From Haloquadratum sp. J07HQX50 (GTDB lineage Archaea > Halobacteriota > Halobacteria > Halobacteriales > Haloferacaceae), in assembly GCA_000416005.1 (NCBI GenBank), contig KE356562.1, forward strand, positions 618,485 to 625,263: a stretch of 6,779 bases of DNA, written 5' to 3'. Shown here piece by piece: positions 4,659 through 6,779 of this stretch. Every line of letters begins with the position of its first letter. Positions within the stretch are counted from its first letter, which is position 1. Below the pieces are notes generated by a model, which was not told where the DNA came from, did not search any database, and was given only the letters and a program-made list of their open reading frames with translations. The translations under genes and the position numbers were made by a program.

Positions 4659-6214
4659 TGATGAGTTCCATATTCAAAATCCGTCTCCGATCAATACTGA
4701 GCGAGTGGATAATGGCTGGCATTTTGATTATGATTGCGTTCGCTGCAGTCGGTGGGTATGTCACTTACACCGCGTATGAGAACCCCGCGACGACAGTCGA
4801 AACTGAGCAGGTATCATGATGGGAGGCGAATGGAACATATACAACAGCCGCACGGGTTACCGAACCAAATCCGTTGTATCCCGTCGGAACAACCCCAAGT
4901 AGCAATCCGGCATATTTCATGACGGCGAGCCCAGTCATTGACGCGGAGTTCAGCTTCGGATATGACTCTACCGATGGTGGCCCGGTGACGTTGGCAGTCA
5001 AACAGGAATTGGTGCTCCGATCAATAAGTGAAGATGAGACCGAGATAACAGAGTACTGGCGCAAAACCAAATCAATGGGCGGGGGAAGTGCCACTGATGT
5101 TAGCCCAGGCGAGACAATGACTGTGCCATTTAAGTGGAATGTCAGTAAGCAATATCTCCGCGGCGAAGAAATTTCGGGACAGCTTGGCGGCGCTCCTGGC
5201 TCAACGCAACTACTGGTGGTATCAACAGTTCAAATGGAGGGAACAGTCAATGGCCAGCCGGTTGCGGAAACAGCACAGTATCGTATGCCGGTTGAAGTCA
5301 GTGCATCAACGTTCCAGCCTGCTAGTGTGCAGGGATCAGCTCTCACGGGCTCATCAACAACTCAAATCACTCGCCAGCAGACCTACGGACCACTCTGGCG
5401 ATTTGGTGGTCCAGTTGCGATTGCCATCGGTATGCTTGGGGGTTTGAGTCTTCTCTATATTAGAGTCGGAACAGAACTGCTTGATATCTCGCAGACAGAG
5501 GACACATTTGTTACATTTCAGTCCGCCCGTAATGAATTCAGCGAGTGGATCACCACTGCTGAACTTCCAGGAGCAGCGACTGACCGGCCAGCAGCTTCTG
5601 TCGAAACATTAGAGGGTCTCGTTGATACCGCAATTGATATGAATAGTCGGGTGTTGAAACCTCCAGGAAAAGTTGCGTTTTATGTGCTTGATGCCGACCT
5701 CGTCTATGTGTATCGACCTCCACCAGCGGTGCGATCAATGATTGAAACAGATTCAGATAGCCGCACGAGTGTACCTGAGTCACCATCATCTGCAGAGACA
5801 AGAGACGTGTCTTCGACGACAGATGACCGAAATTCATCAGAGCCAACCGATGGATGGTCATGGCTCAGCCAGTCGGACAGTGATGAACCGGATGAGCCAT
5901 CGCCACCCAGCGGACACGAAGATACAGACACACCCTCAAACAGACCGACACCGGTCGGTTCTTTCCAAGCGATATCTGGGGAGTCACGAAGCTCAGCCAG
6001 ATCAACTGAGAGAGATAGTGTCGAAGCGAATTCGAACCCAGAGACACCCACCGGTGGTGGCTCGTCTGAATCTGAGGTAGATGCCCCTGCATCGGCAGAC
6101 GAAACTGAGACATCCATACCAATGGTCGACCCTACTGAAATCGAATCAGTAGACCAGCCAGAGAGTCGCGAAGATGAGGAAGCATCGGACACGCATACTG
6201 GAGACGGGAATTAA
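4658..6214 (+). pseudogene. DUF5305 family membrane protein, interrupted by an in-frame TGA
   Basis: The reading frame runs from ATG 4658 (or 4661) to TAA 6214, 518 codons plus the terminal stop, with a single internal TGA at codon 54 (4817-4819). Before it, residues 1-53 contain RLRSILSEWIMAGILIMIAF and GGYVTYTAYENP, a membrane anchor with the short stretch that follows. After it, WEANGTYTTAARVTEPNPLY resumes the family pattern without loss of frame. An outer domain follows (AEFSFGYDS, ELVLRSISED, TEYWRKTK, LGGAPGSTQL, GTVNGQPV), then a second helix (about 248-271, GPVAIAIGMLGGLSLLYIRV), then a cytoplasmic domain (FSEWITTAELP, LEGLVDTAIDMNSRVL, YVLDADLVYVYRPP). These blocks match haloarchaeal DUF5305 proteins as I remember them; their function is unknown to me. 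As remembered, the site usually reads Ser-Ser-Trp, so TCA to TGA is one base. The last ~165 residues are a disordered acidic Ser/Thr/Pro/Glu tail. Downstream-only translation would lose the first anchor. Confidence 0.85.
4817..4819 (+). other. In-frame TGA stop inside the DUF5305 gene
   Basis: The context is GTA TCA TGA TGG GAG. It is the only stop in 518 codons of an otherwise continuous frame, and both sides resemble the same family. TGA differs by one base from TCA (Ser), which is the residue I would expect next to the conserved Trp. Haloarchaea are not known to recode TGA as selenocysteine, so a nonsense mutation, a base-calling error, or low-level readthrough are the likely explanations. 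Confidence 0.9.
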
Positions 6215-6266
6215 TGCTTCGAGTCGAGGCAAGCACGTTCGATACAAGGGCTATCATCTTGCTGTA

Positions 6267-6297
6267 GCGGAGAAATTCCGCCGTTCACCACGGGTGA
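6267..6297. terminator. Two adjacent hairpins after the DUF5305 gene
   Basis: GCGGA (6267-6271) pairs with TCCGC (6277-6281) around a 5-base loop, and TCACC (6285-6289) pairs with GGTGA (6293-6297) around the 3-base loop ACG. They lie 53-83 bases after the DUF5305 stop and well before the next gene. No T-run follows, so a terminator role is only a guess; a short structured 3' end is possible. Confidence 0.25.
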
Positions 6298-6412
6298 GGA
6301 AGTTACCAGATTTGTGATACAGCGCAAGGAATGAGACAAAATGCAAGACTTCAGCCGTGCGCACACCTATCCACCAATCGCCGCTGTAGGGATCGTGCAT
6401 ATCTGCTCTGCG

Positions 6413-6418
6413 TTTAAG
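6413..6418 (+). promoter_or_regulatory. TATA-like box for the FAD oxidoreductase gene
   Basis: TTTAAG is centred about 27 bases before the ATG at 6443, the spacing expected for a leaderless haloarchaeal transcript. A second TATA-like element (GGTATAAAG, 6431-6439) is too near the ATG to serve it. Confidence 0.5.
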
Positions 6419-6442
6419 TTCGTTCGGTCCGGTATAAAGTAC

Positions 6443-6779
6443 ATGAGCAATAGAGATAGCGCGGCCGATTATGAGGTTGTCGTCGTCGGAGGCGGGCCTG
6501 CAGGCCTCCAAGCGGCGCTGTACACGACGCGATTAGGTCATGATACTGCACTTGTTGACCGCGGCGGCGGTCGTGCGGCAATGATGCTCGACACTCACAA
6601 TGTCATCGGTGTGACCGAAGATACCTCTGGCAACGAATTCCTTGCGACTGCGACTGAGCAGGTCGAATCCTATGGAGGAGATGTTATCCGAGACCTGATT
6701 ACCGAGGTCGAACGGACCGATGACGGTCAATTCTATCTTGAAGGCAATGCGAACGCATTCCGTGCTGATCGAGTCGTTC
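6443..6779 (+). CDS. Thioredoxin-reductase-like FAD/NAD(P) oxidoreductase, N-terminal part
   Basis: The frame is open from ATG 6443 to the window end, 112 residues. Residues 10-39 are a classic FAD-binding Rossmann segment: YEVVVVGGGPAGLQAALYTTR with the G-G-G-P-A-G dinucleotide loop (16-21), ending in ALVDR where D39 would contact the FAD ribose. GGGRA (41-45), HNVIGV (52-57), SGNEFLATATEQVESYGGDVI (62-82) follow the order of the thioredoxin reductase family (GG, N-x-x-G, G-x-E-L, Q-x-x-x-x-G). The CxxC redox pair and the NADPH domain would lie beyond the window, so it is not possible to tell a true thioredoxin reductase from the related disulfide-lacking or ferredoxin-dependent oxidoreductases. 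The start fits a haloarchaeal pattern (MSNRDSAADYEV) and the TATA spacing. Confidence 0.9.
   Translation, partial: MSNRDSAADYEVVVVGGGPAGLQAALYTTRLGHDTALVDRGGGRAAMMLDTHNVIGVTEDTSGNEFLATATEQVESYGGDVIRDLITEVERTDDGQFYLEGNANAFRADRVV

Noticed and set aside
4817..4819. Selenocysteine or pyrrolysine-type recoding of the internal TGA
   Set aside because: TGA recoding as selenocysteine is not known in haloarchaea, pyrrolysine uses TAG, no SECIS-like structure was noticed, and the expected residue is an ordinary serine.
5704..6192. 162-codon minus-strand frame opposite the DUF5305 tail
   Set aside because: It is the mirror of a Ser/Asp/Glu/Thr-rich coding tail, whose codons rarely give stops on the other strand; its serine-valine composition follows from that.
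1..6779. Defence system, prophage, CRISPR array or intact insertion sequence
   Set aside because: No repeat-spacer array, integrase, transposase or nuclease domain is readable on either strand; the recognisable genes are housekeeping or conserved haloarchaeal families.

Overview
The window looks like a piece of a haloarchaeal chromosome. The protein families are characteristically haloarchaeal (cox-cluster protein, DUF5816-type and DUF5305-type proteins), the proteins are acidic, and several genes begin at or very near the expected transcription start about 25-27 bases after a TATA-like box. A/T-ending codons are unusually common for a haloarchaeon, and the intergenic spaces are long and A/T-rich with what look like gene remnants. 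This would suit a low-GC, low-coding-density lineage such as Haloquadratum. That assignment is an inference; no marker gene in the window proves it.

Layout. (1) Bases 1-878 hold the 3' half of a heme-copper oxidase subunit I gene (coxA/ctaD type), with all the metal-ligand and proton-channel residues of that half intact. (2) Bases 879-1345 are a gap holding an inverted repeat and a probable 27-residue single-helix membrane microprotein on the minus strand (979-1062). (3) Bases 1346-1651 encode a two-helix membrane 'cox cluster' protein (DUF7520-like). (4) Bases 1725-2480 encode a GNAT acetyltransferase fused to a DUF5816-like zinc-ribbon domain. (5) Bases 2481-3007 have no convincing gene. 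(6) Bases 3008-3682 encode a Trm9/ALKBH8-like SAM methyltransferase, probably a tRNA wobble-uridine modifier. (7) Bases 3683-4657 are a decayed-looking stretch: short repeats, a probable frameshifted gene for a secreted protein on the minus strand, a strongly A/T-rich promoter-like patch, and two tiny overlapping reading frames. (8) Bases 4658-6214 are a DUF5305 membrane protein gene interrupted by one in-frame TGA (4817-4819), with the frame intact on both sides. (9) From 6443 to the window end runs the N-terminal part of a thioredoxin-reductase-like FAD oxidoreductase.

How the genes relate. CoxA and the 1346 protein belong to the aerobic terminal oxidase locus, and the microprotein may be a further small membrane component there. 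The acetyltransferase, methyltransferase, DUF5305 gene and oxidoreductase look like independent transcription units. No complete defence system, mobile element, CRISPR array or RNA gene was found. The points most worth a second look are the TGA-interrupted DUF5305 gene with its tightly overlapping mini-ORFs upstream, the cox-locus microprotein, and the GNAT-DUF5816 fusion with an altered zinc knuckle.
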